Source: Zymoseptoria tritici IPO323 (Eukaryota > Ascomycota > Dothideomycetes > Mycosphaerellales > Mycosphaerellaceae). Taken from it: a DNA stretch of 64,000 bases. Every line of letters starts with the position of its first letter. Positions within the stretch are counted from its first letter, which is position 1. The stretch spans positions 1,054,001 through 1,118,000 of the forward strand of contig NC_018216.1 in the NCBI RefSeq assembly GCF_000219625.1, read 5' to 3'. The notes under the pieces are model-generated. The model worked only from the letters and a program-made list of their open reading frames with translations. It was not told the origin of the DNA and ran no database searches. Positions 52,147 to 63,395 of this stretch are shown piece after piece. Position numbers and translations under genes: made by a program.

Positions 52147-53045
52147 CCTCGCGGATCGTGGTCGTGACCCGGACCGGGAAGATTAGGTGGAAAGCGTTCC
52201 GTGGTTGATCAGAGAGTATTCGCAAATGGTCGTTTTATGTCGTCAAGTCATGGTAGGATCGGGTGAATCTTAGCGTCTTCTCGTCTCGGTCGTGGTGCTG
52301 GACGTCAAAGAAGCTGTCGAGTGTGATGTTCGTCTAGGTAAGGTAGACAGTCGTGGATATGGTTGGAGAGGAATGTTCGAGAGGTTGGCGGTGGGTGATG
52401 ACGGCGATATAGAGCAGGCGAGAGAAGTATGAACGTGACTGCCGGGGAGATGGAGAGCTGCTGCCAACCAGTGAGTCGATCGAACACGACACCCCAAAAC
52501 AGGAAGGAGGAGGTGGTTGATGTTGATGTTACCTTACACGCGCGAGGATCGACCCCACCAAAAGTACAAGATCAAGACCAAGGACGCATCCATGCTTCGT
52601 GGCTTGAACGAATTTACGTCATATGAAAGAGCAATACAAGATTCCCTAGAGCTTCGACTGGAAACGATCGGTCTTGGGACAGAGTCGAGGTTATGGCTAT
52701 GTAGGGACTAAGCATGTGATATTTCAATAGCAAGGTACGAAACGAAGTGAATGTTTCGTTCTCCAGTGGTTCATTCACAGTCTGGCTGTGCAAGCTGTGG
52801 TTGCTTGTCGTGCCAGCTGCCTCCAAGGGGAGCTTCCACCTTTGAAAAAGCTTGTCCCGAGAGCGCTCCCCCAATCTCTTGTGAGCAGAAGCCGAGAGGA
52901 AACAACAATCCACCACCACACCACTCTCCACTCCACCCTCAACGCTCACGCATCGCATCCTCTCGGTCGAATAGACCAGCGACTCACCAATTCCTCCTTC
53001 ACCCCACATCGGCGCTGAGTCCTGACCAGGATTGTGCACGTCGCC
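52147..53045. other. Divergent intergenic region between vps13 and the DUF3429-like gene
   Basis: 899 bp, pyrimidine- and purine-rich near the two starts. Several short frames on both strands lack support. No repeat found. Confidence 0.45.
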
Positions 53046-54177
53046 ATGTTTCGCTCCGGTGCTTCGCGGTCTCTGCTCCGCTCGCTCAATGCCTCGCAAC
53101 AACCCGCCCTCCGACCTGTGCAGCGCCAATTGACCTCGCAGCTATGCACGATCGCTCGCCGTCCGCAGGTGCTGGCCATGGCCAGACCATTGGCTATGCA
53201 GCTTGCACGCGCGCAATACGCGACGGTGAACAAGATTGATACCAAGGCCGAGGCTGCGATTGGGAAGGAGAGACTTCCGGTGGACTCGGGTGTTAGCACC
53301 GACTCGAGCGCTCACCCAGTCTTTGGTGAAGTCGGCGGTGCGGCGGAGCGCGAGGACGATACGGATATGATGGCGGGTGTGAAGAATGACCTCAAAACAA
53401 TCAAGGACACTTTCAGCTTGGAAGAGGTCCCTCGTCAGGCATACTACATTGGTCTGGCCGGTGTCCTGCCCTACGTTGGTACATCGCTCAGCACGATCTA
53501 CTGCTCGTGGGAGATCAACCACGCAGCAGCTGCTGGCTCCGGGTTTCTCATGGAGGGCAAGACGGCCGAGCTCCTGCTGCACGTTCTCGAGCCATTGCAG
53601 GTTGGCTATGGCGCTGCCGTAAGTCGCGACTCTTTCACATATACGAGTGCCATCAATCGCTAACCAAATCCAGATCATTTCTTTCCTGGGCGCCATCCAT
53701 TGGGGTCTCGAATTCGCCAAGTACGGCGGCGAGCACGGCTACCCTCGCTACATGATCGGAGTGGTCAACACCGCTCTCGTCTGGCCTACGATCCTCATGC
53801 CTGTCGAGTACGCGCTCATCTCGCAATTCCTCATCTTCACCTTCTCTTACTACCGAGACTCGCGCGCGGCCAGGCTCGGCTGGGCGCCGCACTGGTACGG
53901 AGTCTACCGCTTCATCCTGACATTCATTGTCGGCGGCGCCATCGTCCTATCTCTCGTTGCTCGCGGTCAGATTACCGAGGAGATCAGCCGTCCTTCTGGA
54001 CCTGCTCAGCGCGTGCGTGATTTGAGGGCACACTCGGCCGAGCAGCTCGCGGAGGAGGAGACTGCCCGCCGAAAGTATTTGGCCGAGAAGGATGACGACG
54101 AGGAGGAGGAAGAGGAAGAAGAGGAAGAGGGTGGTGACGACGAGGAAGGAGGTGATGAGAAGGAGGACAAGGAGTGA
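53046..54177 (+). CDS. Mitochondrial inner-membrane protein, DUF3429/TMEM69-like
   Basis: Exons 53046-53618 and 53674-54177 with a 55-nt intron (gtaagt...ctaac...cag); 358 aa. An Arg/Ser/Ala-rich import signal covers about the first 60 residues. Four or five hydrophobic segments follow (YYIGLAGVLPYVGTSLSTIY, IISFLGAIHWGLEFAKYGG, VNTALVWPTILM, EYALISQFLIFTFSYY, FILTFIVGGAIVLSLVA), with the signature LGAIHWGLE of DUF3429. The C-terminal tail is highly acidic (EEEEEEEEEE stretch). The biochemical role is not known. The start was taken at the second ATG (cgccATGT); the first lies 12 bases upstream. Confidence 0.85.
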
Positions 54178-54909
54178 GGTCGTGATTGTAGAGAGAGAAC
54201 CTGAGTCGGGGCATGTCGTCAAAGAGGATCAGTCGGGACGTAATCTGGCTGAGGCGATGCTCACACCTAGCATTCGGCATCCATGGCCCTCCAAAGCGGC
54301 CACCTCTTGTATTGTAGAAGTGTGATCGTCACTGTACATTGTCAAAATTGGAAAGCATCATGGTGGCCCAGTACAACCAGATAGCCGTACAGCCAAATCG
54401 GCCGTGTTCAAGGCAATTGACCAGCACGGCTCTATGCTCGTATACCAAACGCGCCTTGTTGCCAGCGACAGGCAATATATGTACTGTCCGATGTGCCTTT
54501 GAATAGTGCATTTGTCTTCTCGGAACTGCAATGAGCCGAGTTTCACATGGCAAAACCAAGTCTTTCGCCAAGACATCTTCACATCTGCCGAGTCGTCCGG
54601 CATTGTTTCCATCATCCTTGCTTGCACACTCGACTTTCCATTGTGGCTCGTATTACTCCTCGAACATCGTGTCGAGTGCGGCGTCGAGGTGGCGCTTTTG
54701 CATTGCACTTATCCGGGCTGTATGCGGTGGAACTGGAACGCCAGAAAAGATGCCGAGGCCGAGGCAGTACGAGGTACGAGTCGATAAAGTCATGTTTCCA
54801 TGGGAAATGGACGTCGATGCAGACAGAGCGAGAAGTGGCGGGAGCTGACTGTGCATACGAGTAGGTATAATGCCGAACCAGTCTGCAAGGCAATGCGAGC
54901 CTATAGCTA
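54178..54909. other. Intergenic
   Basis: 732 bp. Overlapping short frames on both strands show no family similarity or splice structure. Nothing specific seen. Confidence 0.45.
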
Positions 54910-56058
54910 ATGTCGTCTCCTAAGGTTCCCGATTCGGAGCTCATACCGTTCCACGAGGCGGCAAACGTCAAGCGGATCGGCAGTCATGAATACACAGGAG
55001 ATATTCACGCGGAGTATTCGTATGGGGCTGGTACGTTCGTTCAAGCATCCTCCGAACGATGATCTCTTCTAACACGATATATCCAGTGGCTCATGGTGGC
55101 TATCTCATATCTTTGATGTGGCTGGCCATTGAACTCCACTTCAAGACCACCCACGCCAGCATCGCACAGCCCGACATCAATGCCTTCCATATCGAGTTCC
55201 TACGACCCGTATCTGTCGGCCCAGTCATGATGTCAATCAAAGATGTCCGGCTAGGCAAGACCTCGTCAACAGTCCACGCCAGTCTCTCACAAGCAGGCAA
55301 GGAGCGCTGCGTCGTGTACTCCACCAACTCCGGCCCAGCAGCGACGAGAAACACCATCTCGATGCCAATGGATCATCGTCCGCAACCTCTGCCGCCGCCC
55401 ATCAACTTCGACAACGTGCTGACCGGCTCTGACCCCAGCTGGATTCGATACGACCACCCCCAAGATCTAGCGCTCCCCAATGCCACCCTCCGAAGACTCA
55501 TCTATGCCGTCCAAAGACATCCGCCTCCTAATCGGAACATTGTCCATCAATGGATAACACCCCGTCGCAGCTCCGAAAAATGGACGAACGCTTCGCTTGG
55601 GATCTTGGTCGACAGCAGCGTTCCACCAATGGAGAATTTCTACGACGACGCTCCGCATAATTACTTCAACGGCGCGAAGCGAGCAATGCAATTCGAAGCC
55701 GAGAACAGGAGTCTCTACGACCACCCTCCGTGGCTGGTTCCGAGGATGTATCCGACCGTGAACATGAGTGTGCAGATCAAACGCCAGTTGCCGGAGGAGG
55801 GCGAGAAGTGGTTGAGTCTGAGGTGGCACACGAAGGAATGTTTGCATGGACGATTTGATGTCGACATTGAAGTTTGGGACGTGAAGGTACTGTCTCTGCT
55901 GGAATCCACATAACAGGTCCCGGATGCGAAGCGATTGCTGACTATGTCGACAGAACAATCTGATCGCCACCGGATTCAGCATATGGACCATTGCAGACAA
56001 CAGTCGGAGCCTTTCCACGCGCCTGTCAAAGGAGAGGGAGCAGGCGAACAAGTTGTAG
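54910..56058 (+). CDS. Thioesterase-like (acyl-CoA thioesterase II type) protein
   Basis: Exons 54910-55030, 55087-55886 and 55954-56058 with introns of 56 and 67 nt; 341 aa. It is a fungal thioesterase-like (4HBT_3) protein with a double hot-dog layout: first half YTGDIHAEYSYGAVAHGGYL, INAFHIEFLRPVSVGPVMMS; second half WTNASLGILVDSSVPPMENF, NMSVQIKRQLPEEGEKWLSL, and the spliced end IEVWDVKNNLIATGFSIWTI. It probably hydrolyses an acyl-CoA thioester; the substrate cannot be told. Without the last intron the frame would end early after VKVLSLLEST, so exon 3 is needed to complete the final strand. The 3' end is 50 bp from the converging polymerase eta gene. Confidence 0.82.
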
Positions 56059-56107
56059 ACGCCACATCCGCGGATCCGTAGACCATCGTGAACACGTTTT
56101 TGCATCT

Positions 56108-58144
56108 TCACCCGAATGCGAGCTTCCGCTGTCCCTTTTCTGGGCCCCCAATAGTCGCTCCAGCTGGCCTCCCTCTGCCTTTCGCTTTCAATTTGCCGGA
56201 AGCAGGAGCGGAGGCTGATGCGAGTTCAGACTGTGGTTTCGGTTGGGGTGGTTGAGCTGAGGTTGATTCTTGGTTCTGGAGGTCTTGGGCGAAATGAAAG
56301 TCATCGTGCTCCGGTCTTTCGGCCTGAGGCATGGCTTGTCTGCAGCGTGGACAGATGAAGGTGTTGTCGTCTGTGTCATCGAGCGCGTTGTCAGATGGCC
56401 CGCCGGAAATGCGCGAGAGCGAGCTTGTTCTCTCTGTGGGCGAATAAGAGCTGTACTGCTGCGCGGATTGTGGCATGTCGTCCGCATGCTCGAGATCATC
56501 CTCTTGAGTCTCTTCTCTGCTCATAGAGCCCATTTGGCCTTCGTCATTTTCCGGCTCACTGTCCTCATGACGTCGTTGCCGTGAACCGAAGAATGTTGGA
56601 ATGCCGCCAACTTTGATCCTCCTCTTCTTCGTGGCAGGTCCGTACTCGTTCCTCGTCTTGCTAGCAGCGGCGTTCACAGCTTTGGCCTGCGCACCTCTCA
56701 CCAGGAAGTTGCCGATACCCAGATTGCCCTGAACACCTTCCTCGAACCCCCCGACCGCCAAACTGAGATTCGCGCACGGCCATGCTCGACCATCGACAAC
56801 AACACCAGCCAATAAGTTTTTCGCCGCCTCATATAGCCCGTCCTCGGTAATTGCTCGTCCCATTGGTATCGGCGCTTGCTTACTCCTTGTCTGCGCTCCT
56901 TGTCGGTGGTGAATCGTCAACGTTTTGGGTCGACGCTTGTTGTCAAGGACACCTTCTTCTACCAGCCGACCAAAGATGTCCGCTACGAAGATTCTCAACC
57001 ATCGACACGCGACCTCGAAGCTGTTGATCGATGGTCGGAAAGATTTGGCAGATAGCATGGATTTTATTTGCGTTCTTGGATTCACCTCGCTGTTGTCCTC
57101 GCCGCGGATGATCGAGTGTAACCACATACCCGTGTCATCTCCCAGCTGCTTCTTCATCTGTTCGACCGGCACTGGCAGAAGCTCGGACACGGTGTCCGTA
57201 TTGAAGGCTGCAACGACTTCATCTCCAAGCTTCCCGCCCAGATTCCGAATCTTTGTGAATTTGAAACCAGACAAAAAGTGCTGCACAGCTCTATTTCGAA
57301 TGATAGTCTGCGAGTTGGGCTTCTTGTGACCAGATCCAAGCTTTGCCAGCATCTTGTTCCTGCTCAGGCCCGCCGAGCATGTGTATTTCAATTGCTCCCA
57401 GATTGCCTTCCGCACATCTCGCACAATCTCACTTGCAATCAGCATGACTATATCGTCCCAATCAGGATCATCCTCTTCCGATTGCGAGGTGTCCAGATCG
57501 ACCAAAGCGTCCGCCTTCCAGTCCAATGCCGTCGTAGGAGGTCGCGGTAACGGCTCCGTTGGATCATCGTAAGGTGGTGGACCTCTTAGCTCAGGATAGC
57601 GTTCCAGTAGGATAAAATGTACATGCGCCGATAGGTCCAGAAAGACTTCATCGATGCTTGCCTTCTCTACTCGCTGCTTGTCCGCCGGGAGGAACTCCTT
57701 GATGATCGCCAGAATCTTCCTACTCTCTATTCGATATGGATCCAAGCTGACCTTCCTCGTCGCGATCTCTTTCCACGCATCCTCACTGTAGCTCCACTTT
57801 GCATCTCCCTCTTTCCAAGTCGCTACATGCTGGCAGATGATCTCGGGGCACTTCTCTTTTGCTTCCGTGATCGTGACGTGGCGGTTCAGACCGTAAGCGC
57901 GGGCAGGATAGTTAATGGCGATTAGGCCCTGCCATTGTTGCACGGCCAGCGGTGTGTCGCGGTCGACGTCCAATCGGACCATCTCACATTGAGCGTAGAA
58001 GGCATCGAGATCGACGTGGGCGATAACTCGCAGGGGACAGGCGGGAGCATAGTGGGCGAGAGTCGAGAGATGTTTATGTGTGAACTTGCTGCGGCGGGTG
58101 GCGGCGAGGAGTGGCGAGGAGTGGAAGGCCTGAGAGGAGGACAT
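56108..58144 (-). CDS. rad30: DNA polymerase eta (translesion synthesis)
   Basis: 678 aa, one exon. A Y-family polymerase that copies past UV photoproducts in the nucleus. Marks: palm aspartates in VIAHVDLDAFYAQCE (Asp45), fingers YPARAYGLNRHVTI, the second catalytic cluster EKASIDEVFLDLS (about 160-170), YTCSAGLSRNKMLAKLGSG (thumb), the little-finger region (KSFRPSINSFEVACRWLRIF), and a C-terminal ubiquitin-binding UBZ zinc finger (CPRCRQAMPQAERPEHDDFH). The last residues (GKLKAKGRGRPAG) are basic, and the C-terminal KLAF may be a partial PCNA-contact motif. The family's order is complete. Confidence 0.93.
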   Translation of the reverse strand: MSSSQAFHSSPLLAATRRSKFTHKHLSTLAHYAPACPLRVIAHVDLDAFYAQCEMVRLDVDRDTPLAVQQWQGLIAINYPARAYGLNRHVTITEAKEKCPEIICQHVATWKEGDAKWSYSEDAWKEIATRKVSLDPYRIESRKILAIIKEFLPADKQRVEKASIDEVFLDLSAHVHFILLERYPELRGPPPYDDPTEPLPRPPTTALDWKADALVDLDTSQSEEDDPDWDDIVMLIASEIVRDVRKAIWEQLKYTCSAGLSRNKMLAKLGSGHKKPNSQTIIRNRAVQHFLSGFKFTKIRNLGGKLGDEVVAAFNTDTVSELLPVPVEQMKKQLGDDTGMWLHSIIRGEDNSEVNPRTQIKSMLSAKSFRPSINSFEVACRWLRIFVADIFGRLVEEGVLDNKRRPKTLTIHHRQGAQTRSKQAPIPMGRAITEDGLYEAAKNLLAGVVVDGRAWPCANLSLAVGGFEEGVQGNLGIGNFLVRGAQAKAVNAAASKTRNEYGPATKKRRIKVGGIPTFFGSRQRRHEDSEPENDEGQMGSMSREETQEDDLEHADDMPQSAQQYSSYSPTERTSSLSRISGGPSDNALDDTDDNTFICPRCRQAMPQAERPEHDDFHFAQDLQNQESTSAQPPQPKPQSELASASAPASGKLKAKGRGRPAGATIGGPEKGQRKLAFG

Positions 58145-58956
58145 GGATTTATGACATGCTCAATAGCATGTATGGGGAGTGTGCTGATACCACTATGCGA
58201 TGTTCGATGGTGGCTGCTCTTCACGTGTCAAAGCGCGTCGACATCCTGGAAGTTAAAGTGCAAATATTGGTTAGGACGGAGCTTCAAATGGCCCACCCCG
58301 CCAAATTCCTAGTTTTGCGAATTCGCAGAATCAAACACTCTGTAGACTGTCGCCTTTTCGTATAGCGCGGCGCCCGACTGCCGGTCGCAGGCTCCCTAGG
58401 TCGCCGCGAGCTTTTACACAGTTTGGCCTACCTTCTAAACTTAGTTATAATTATAATAGAAATACATTAATTACCTCGTAAAGTTGTTGTAGCTTACGTT
58501 CCTCTATCGTAAAAGTTAGAAACTTAAACTTCGAACTTTAAATTCTAAACGAGGTTATAAGGATCGCAACAACGAGGATAGTACTATAAAGAAGCAACTT
58601 TTATCTTAGTTTTTGAAGATGCGATGTATGTAAATAGCTTTGTGTTATATATTATAGGCAGAAGAAACATACGAGGCTCTATTCTACGTGTTGTAAACGT
58701 TAGTCTCGCTGCCGTTTCTAAAAATCCAGGAATTTGGCGGGGTGGGCTATTTGAACCTCCGTAGTTACGTCACCGTACAACAACGACAACATCCATGGGA
58801 AACATAAATCAAAGAGCTACCATAACCTCGAATTGCCATTGGGTGGTATAGTGCATCAGCTACTGATGAAGCTCTCCCTTCGCCTTTTGCGCCGCAGAAA
58901 GCAGGAATGGGTATCCTCCTTTTCTGATTCACGACTGTCCTGCCCATGTCCACCCA
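58145..58956. other. Intergenic between polymerase eta and SMC3, holding a MITE-like element
   Basis: 812 bp. The central 485 bp are the inverted-repeat element listed separately; the flanks contain the polymerase eta promoter and the SMC3 3' end. Confidence 0.6.
58277..58761. mobile_element. MITE-like element with about 40-bp terminal inverted repeats
   Basis: The left end (CGGAGCTTCAAATGGCCCAC, continuing to about 58316) and the reverse complement of the right end (CGGAGGTTCAAATAGCCCAC, from 58761 back to about 58722) match at nearly all positions. The 400-bp interior is AT-rich, poor in CpA/TpG, and has no coding frame, so it looks RIP-mutated. No target duplication is evident. The ends are unlike those of element C. 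Confidence 0.7.
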
Positions 58957-61900
58957 TTACTTTCCACTGATCTGACCCTCCACAAAGTCGAGCGCTTGCT
59001 CCGTGCTAACGACATCAATGCTACTCGCCTTGTTCAGGTAGCTCACACCATAGCACTTCTCCGCGACCAGCAACATTTCCGGCCTGAAGGTCGTGCAGAT
59101 GAACTGGCCCGTCTCTGCGCTCTCCTCCAACAGCTGCGCCACCGCCGTACGATACTGAGCATCCAGATTGGCGTCGATCTCATCGAAGAGGTAGAAAGGA
59201 GCGGGGTCCGAGCGTTGAATGGCGAACACCAACGCCAACGCACAGAGCGACTTTTGTCCTCCGCTGAGCTGCTGAATCCGCTGCTGCTCATCGTGCTTGC
59301 TGTTGAACGACACGGAGATGCCGACCCCAATGTAGTTCTCCACGCCGGTGCGTGCGCGCACAGTCTCCTCGTCTTCGTCCTCGTCACTGTCGTCTGGAGC
59401 TGCTCCTCCATTTGCGTTCTTATCGCTTCGGCGTTGGATGATCAGACGACCTTTGCCAGCGGGCACAAGTTTGACGAAGATTTCGGCGAAAGCTTTGCTG
59501 ACTTGCTTGAACGTACGCTCAATGGCCTCGTCTTTCCGCATGTCAAGCACGTCGATCAGTTCCCGAATACTGCTGTCACTACTATCGAGCCCCTTTCGGC
59601 GCTCTTCGAGATCGGCGCGCTGTTTTTCGAACTGCTGATATTGCTCGAAAGCCTTCTTGTTGACGTGGCCGTACTTCTTGAGAGACTCTTGCACTTTGTG
59701 CAGCTTTTGTGTTGCGGTATTGACCGTCATATTCTTGTACTGCGGTTTGTAGGCCGCATCGGGGACTATGCCCAAGTTCCGAATTTGATTCTGCACTTCC
59801 GCGAGACGGGCTGCGTGTCCTGCCCGCCGCTGCGCGCCCCGCTCGACGTTCTTCTGGTGGTTCTGCATGGCTTTCTCGATTCTGTCGACTTCACCGCGCT
59901 TCGTGGCACGGCTTGCCTCAGAGGCGCCCAGCTGATTCTGCGCTTCGTCGATGGCATCATCAATCTCTTTCAACTTGGCGTCGATGCCGTCGAGACGCTT
60001 CGTGGCACGCTTTACTTCGGACTTGCGCTCCTTGAGCTTCGTCGAGTCTCCGGCGCCGCTTCTAGTGGCATCGTTGTCCAGGTCTGCTGCGAGAAGCTCG
60101 TCACGTCGTGGCCGCAGGTTCACGCTGAGGGTGTCCTCGGTATTCCTCTTCGTTCCCTCGAGGTCCGCAAGCTCGTTGTACAGTGTTGTATACTGCTTTT
60201 TCAAATCCGGCAGCTGGCTATTCAGCTGTTCCAGCTGGCGTTCCTCCTGGTTGCTCAGCGATTTCTTAAACTCTGATGCAAGTTCGGCCTCGAAACCGCT
60301 CAGCTGATTGCCTAGGTCGCTGAGCAGACTTGAGATGCCATCGTGCTGGTTCTGCTTGCCGCTGACCTCTTCACGTCGATTGCGCAGGTCAAGCTCTTTC
60401 CGTCGGAGCTCCTCTCGCATCGGGCCATATCCACCATCCATCTGATCGCGCTTCTGCTGCACCTTCTCGAGTGAACTCATCGCTTTGCTAACTTTTTGGT
60501 CGATCTGCTTGAGTTCGTTGCCTATTTCGTCTTTACGAGATCTGGTGCCGTCGTATTCCAGCCGAGCAGCCTTCATGCGTCTCAGGCCATCGATACGCGA
60601 GTTGCGGGCATCATGAAAGCCACCAGTCAGAGCACCCTTCTTGTCAGATCGATCGCCTTCAGGAGTGATGGCACTGACGGCGTGGCTGCGAGCGTACTGC
60701 GCGGCGACTTGCAAGTTCGGGCAAACGATGGTCTTTCCAAACACCTGCTGCATCGCCTTCTCGTACTTCGCATCATATCTGAGCTTGCTTAGCAGAGCAA
60801 CGGCATCACTCGCTTTGGGCATCTCCACCGGCCGGACCTTGACCCGGTTGAGAGGCGTAAAGGTGACACGTCCGCCCTTCTCGGCTTGCAGTCGCTTGAT
60901 CAGCGTCTCCGCAACCTCGTCGTCCTCGACGACGTAGTGAAAGAGGGATGCTCCAGCGGTGACTTCTGCAGCGGTCTTGTACGAGTCTCTGCAATCGAAC
61001 AGCTCACCCAACGGGCCATACACCCCCTCGATGCCATCTTGCTCGACGATTCTCCGCACGGAAGCCAGACCGCGGGCTGTGCTTGCGTCCATCATCTGGC
61101 CAAGAAACCTTTCCGCCTTCTCCAGCTCCAATCTCGCATTAGCTATGACGGAGTCAAGCTTGGCCTCCTCTCGCCACAGTTCCTTGCGCTGGTCCTGCAG
61201 ACGAGCTTTCTCCTCTGCAGCCTGTTGAATCTCAGCGGAAACGTTATGTTGCTCATCGCCTCTGTTCTCAATCCGATTTCGCAACTCGGCAATATCTTCC
61301 TCGAGCTGCCCAATCTGCGACTCCAGCTCCGCGATGTCTTCGGTAATCTGCATGCTGTTGGCCTTGCGGGTCGCAAGAATGTTGTGAATTTCCGAGACCT
61401 CCTTTCGAAGCCACTCATCGCGTTCTTTCTTTGTCTTGAACTGGTTCTGACGACCTTGCTTGGAGTAGAGTCGCTGTCTGGTGGACTCGGCTTCCTGAAC
61501 CTGCTCCTTGAGATCTTTTGCCTCCGCACGCTTTGCGTTGAACTCGGGTAGAAGTTGGGCCAAGGTTGTTTCGTGTTGTTTGATCAGCGCTTGAACGTCG
61601 CGGAGCTGGTTTGCGCGGTCGCTTTGAGCTTGCTGGGCCGCATTCTGATTTTCTTGCATCCCGAGGACGTCCGACTCTGCCTTTGCTTTGGCCCTCGCAG
61701 TCTCTGTGCGATCCTCTTTATATTGTGCCTTCTCCTCTGTTAAGAGCTTGATCTGCTGCTGCAATCCAGCGATCTGCACATCGATCTTCTCCAGCTGCTT
61801 CTCGCCAGCTTCGAGAGCCTCGCGATGCTCGTCATTCTGCTCAGCGCCCTCCTCGCGATCCCCGTCGATTCGGTCAAGGTGATCTTGGAGCATTTCCTGA

Positions 61901-62592
61901 TCATGGTGGTGAATAGTGTACTCGAGACACTTTCGCTCACGATCTTTATCCTGGTACTCACGAAGCTCCTCCTTTTCCTCCTCGAGCTCGTTGAGTCGCC
62001 CACGAATGTGCTCAAGCAGATCGTCAATCTTCTCGCGTTTGTGGTGAGTTTCATCCATGATCTTGCGCGATTCTGATCTCCTGCTCTCGTACACCTCCGT
62101 ACCCGCGACCGTCTTGAGCATGTTCAAACGCTCGTTGTCCTTCATGTTGGTAATGGCTGTCACTCTGCCCTGCGGCACGATGTAGTACGGATTGCTCCTG
62201 CTGAACCCGGCACTCTCCAAGATGTTGAGGACCTCCTGCTTGGTGGTATTTTTGCGGTTCAAGCTGTATTCGTCCTTCTTTTGGCCAATCGTGCGGCGAA
62301 GAATCACCTCGGGGGTGTTCGTGGGGAAGCGCTCGTCGGTGTTGTCGAAGATGAGTTCGACGTAGGCGCTCATCACGGCGGACCCAGCACCCTCGTGCAG
62401 GAGGCCTTGTCGGTCCTCCCGGCCGAGCTGTGTGTATTTGTCGCTGAGGACGAAGCGAATCGCTGCGAAGAAATTGCTTTTGCCGGATCCATTGCGGCCG
62501 ACGATGACATTGTGTTTGGGTGAGAATGGCTCAATGACCGTCTGGTCCTTGTAGGACTTGAAGCCCTGGATGATGATCTGTTTGATGTACAT
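58957..62592 (-). CDS. smc3: Cohesin subunit SMC3
   Basis: 1,211 aa, one exon. It is the ATPase subunit of cohesin that holds sister chromatids together. Marks: Walker A GRNGSGKSN (32-40), the acetylation pair Lys105-Lys106 in GQKKDEY (same numbers as human SMC3), two long coiled coils, a hinge at about 520-640 (GVYGPLGELFDC, GALTGGFHDARNSRI), ABC signature LSGGQKSLCALALVFAIQ, Walker B YLFDEIDANLD and the D-loop region. The first codon MYIKQIIIQGFKSYKDQT is the family start. Length is normal. Confidence 0.97.
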   Translation of the reverse strand: MYIKQIIIQGFKSYKDQTVIEPFSPKHNVIVGRNGSGKSNFFAAIRFVLSDKYTQLGREDRQGLLHEGAGSAVMSAYVELIFDNTDERFPTNTPEVILRRTIGQKKDEYSLNRKNTTKQEVLNILESAGFSRSNPYYIVPQGRVTAITNMKDNERLNMLKTVAGTEVYESRRSESRKIMDETHHKREKIDDLLEHIRGRLNELEEEKEELREYQDKDRERKCLEYTIHHHDQEMLQDHLDRIDGDREEGAEQNDEHREALEAGEKQLEKIDVQIAGLQQQIKLLTEEKAQYKEDRTETARAKAKAESDVLGMQENQNAAQQAQSDRANQLRDVQALIKQHETTLAQLLPEFNAKRAEAKDLKEQVQEAESTRQRLYSKQGRQNQFKTKKERDEWLRKEVSEIHNILATRKANSMQITEDIAELESQIGQLEEDIAELRNRIENRGDEQHNVSAEIQQAAEEKARLQDQRKELWREEAKLDSVIANARLELEKAERFLGQMMDASTARGLASVRRIVEQDGIEGVYGPLGELFDCRDSYKTAAEVTAGASLFHYVVEDDEVAETLIKRLQAEKGGRVTFTPLNRVKVRPVEMPKASDAVALLSKLRYDAKYEKAMQQVFGKTIVCPNLQVAAQYARSHAVSAITPEGDRSDKKGALTGGFHDARNSRIDGLRRMKAARLEYDGTRSRKDEIGNELKQIDQKVSKAMSSLEKVQQKRDQMDGGYGPMREELRRKELDLRNRREEVSGKQNQHDGISSLLSDLGNQLSGFEAELASEFKKSLSNQEERQLEQLNSQLPDLKKQYTTLYNELADLEGTKRNTEDTLSVNLRPRRDELLAADLDNDATRSGAGDSTKLKERKSEVKRATKRLDGIDAKLKEIDDAIDEAQNQLGASEASRATKRGEVDRIEKAMQNHQKNVERGAQRRAGHAARLAEVQNQIRNLGIVPDAAYKPQYKNMTVNTATQKLHKVQESLKKYGHVNKKAFEQYQQFEKQRADLEERRKGLDSSDSSIRELIDVLDMRKDEAIERTFKQVSKAFAEIFVKLVPAGKGRLIIQRRSDKNANGGAAPDDSDEDEDEETVRARTGVENYIGVGISVSFNSKHDEQQRIQQLSGGQKSLCALALVFAIQRSDPAPFYLFDEIDANLDAQYRTAVAQLLEESAETGQFICTTFRPEMLLVAEKCYGVSYLNKASSIDVVSTEQALDFVEGQISGK

Positions 62593-63395
62593 CGTATTGG
62601 TGTTGACGCGTCCGGATGGTCTGATGATGGCGCTCTCCGGCGCAAGTGCTCAGGAAGTCTTCAGACAGTTGTGAGGACTGATGGACGGCGCTGTGGGGTG
62701 TTGGCGACGGACGGGAGAAAAAGTCAGTTGGATGTCGAATTGTGTTTGTCGACTTGCTGAAGTGCTACGCGTCGACTGCTGGTCGCGTCTCTTGAGATGG
62801 CACCCGTGCTTTGGAAAATCGCGGGGTCGTTCCTGCCTGAGGCGACTGGGCATCTTCCATCTCGTTTTCTGACAATGGATCCCGTCACGTGCTAGATCAC
62901 AGTCAGCAAGCCACCATCACGCCAGGTATAAGGTTTATTTAAGCGCCGACCTCTGGCACCTCCGCTCCCTCCACGGATTCCACCTTTCCTCTTCAGACTG
63001 CTTGGCTGCAGATGTGAGATGCGTCCTTGCAGAATTGATTCGTCCTCGATGGCAGCGAAGCGAGTCCTGGTAGGTGCTTGTTTCTCTTCCATTCAAAAAT
63101 AGCACTGTCCAAACCTCTGTCCCACTCTCATTGGCGCCGATCGTCTCTTACAACACCTCCATACCAGCAAATCCTCTGCCGTCGCTGTTCGTCCCGTGCA
63201 GGCGGTCACCCGGAAGACACTCACTCGGATTGCGCCGCTGGACATCACCTCGTACCCCATGCTAGCGAGCTTTCCTACTCGCTGCCGCGCCAGAAGGCCG
63301 CGTGCGGTTTCTGCAGACTACCGATAGTCCCCCGTTCGGTGGATCATCGCGTTCTCGTTTCAGGACCAACTGCGGTGCGCGCTCAGTTCGCAAAC
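62593..63395. promoter_or_regulatory. Divergent promoter region between smc3 and a proline-rich protein gene
   Basis: 803 bp. It contains CACGTG at about 62886-62891 and a TATA-like GTATAAGG / TTTATTTAAG stretch at about 62925-62945 on the plus strand, followed by a long leader. The frame upstream of 63396 (from 63078) is compositionally unlike protein, so I treat it as leader; a 66-codon minus-strand frame there is unsupported. Confidence 0.5.

Noticed and set aside
58996..60276. A 426-codon plus-strand frame opposite SMC3.
   Set aside because: Long antisense frames arise from the codon bias of the coiled-coil gene; no family resemblance and no start or splice context.
63078..63395. An N-terminal extension of the proline-rich protein.
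   Set aside because: The sequence before MSRQQRDGYPS has leader-like composition, and the ATG at 63396 is the first with a plausible product.
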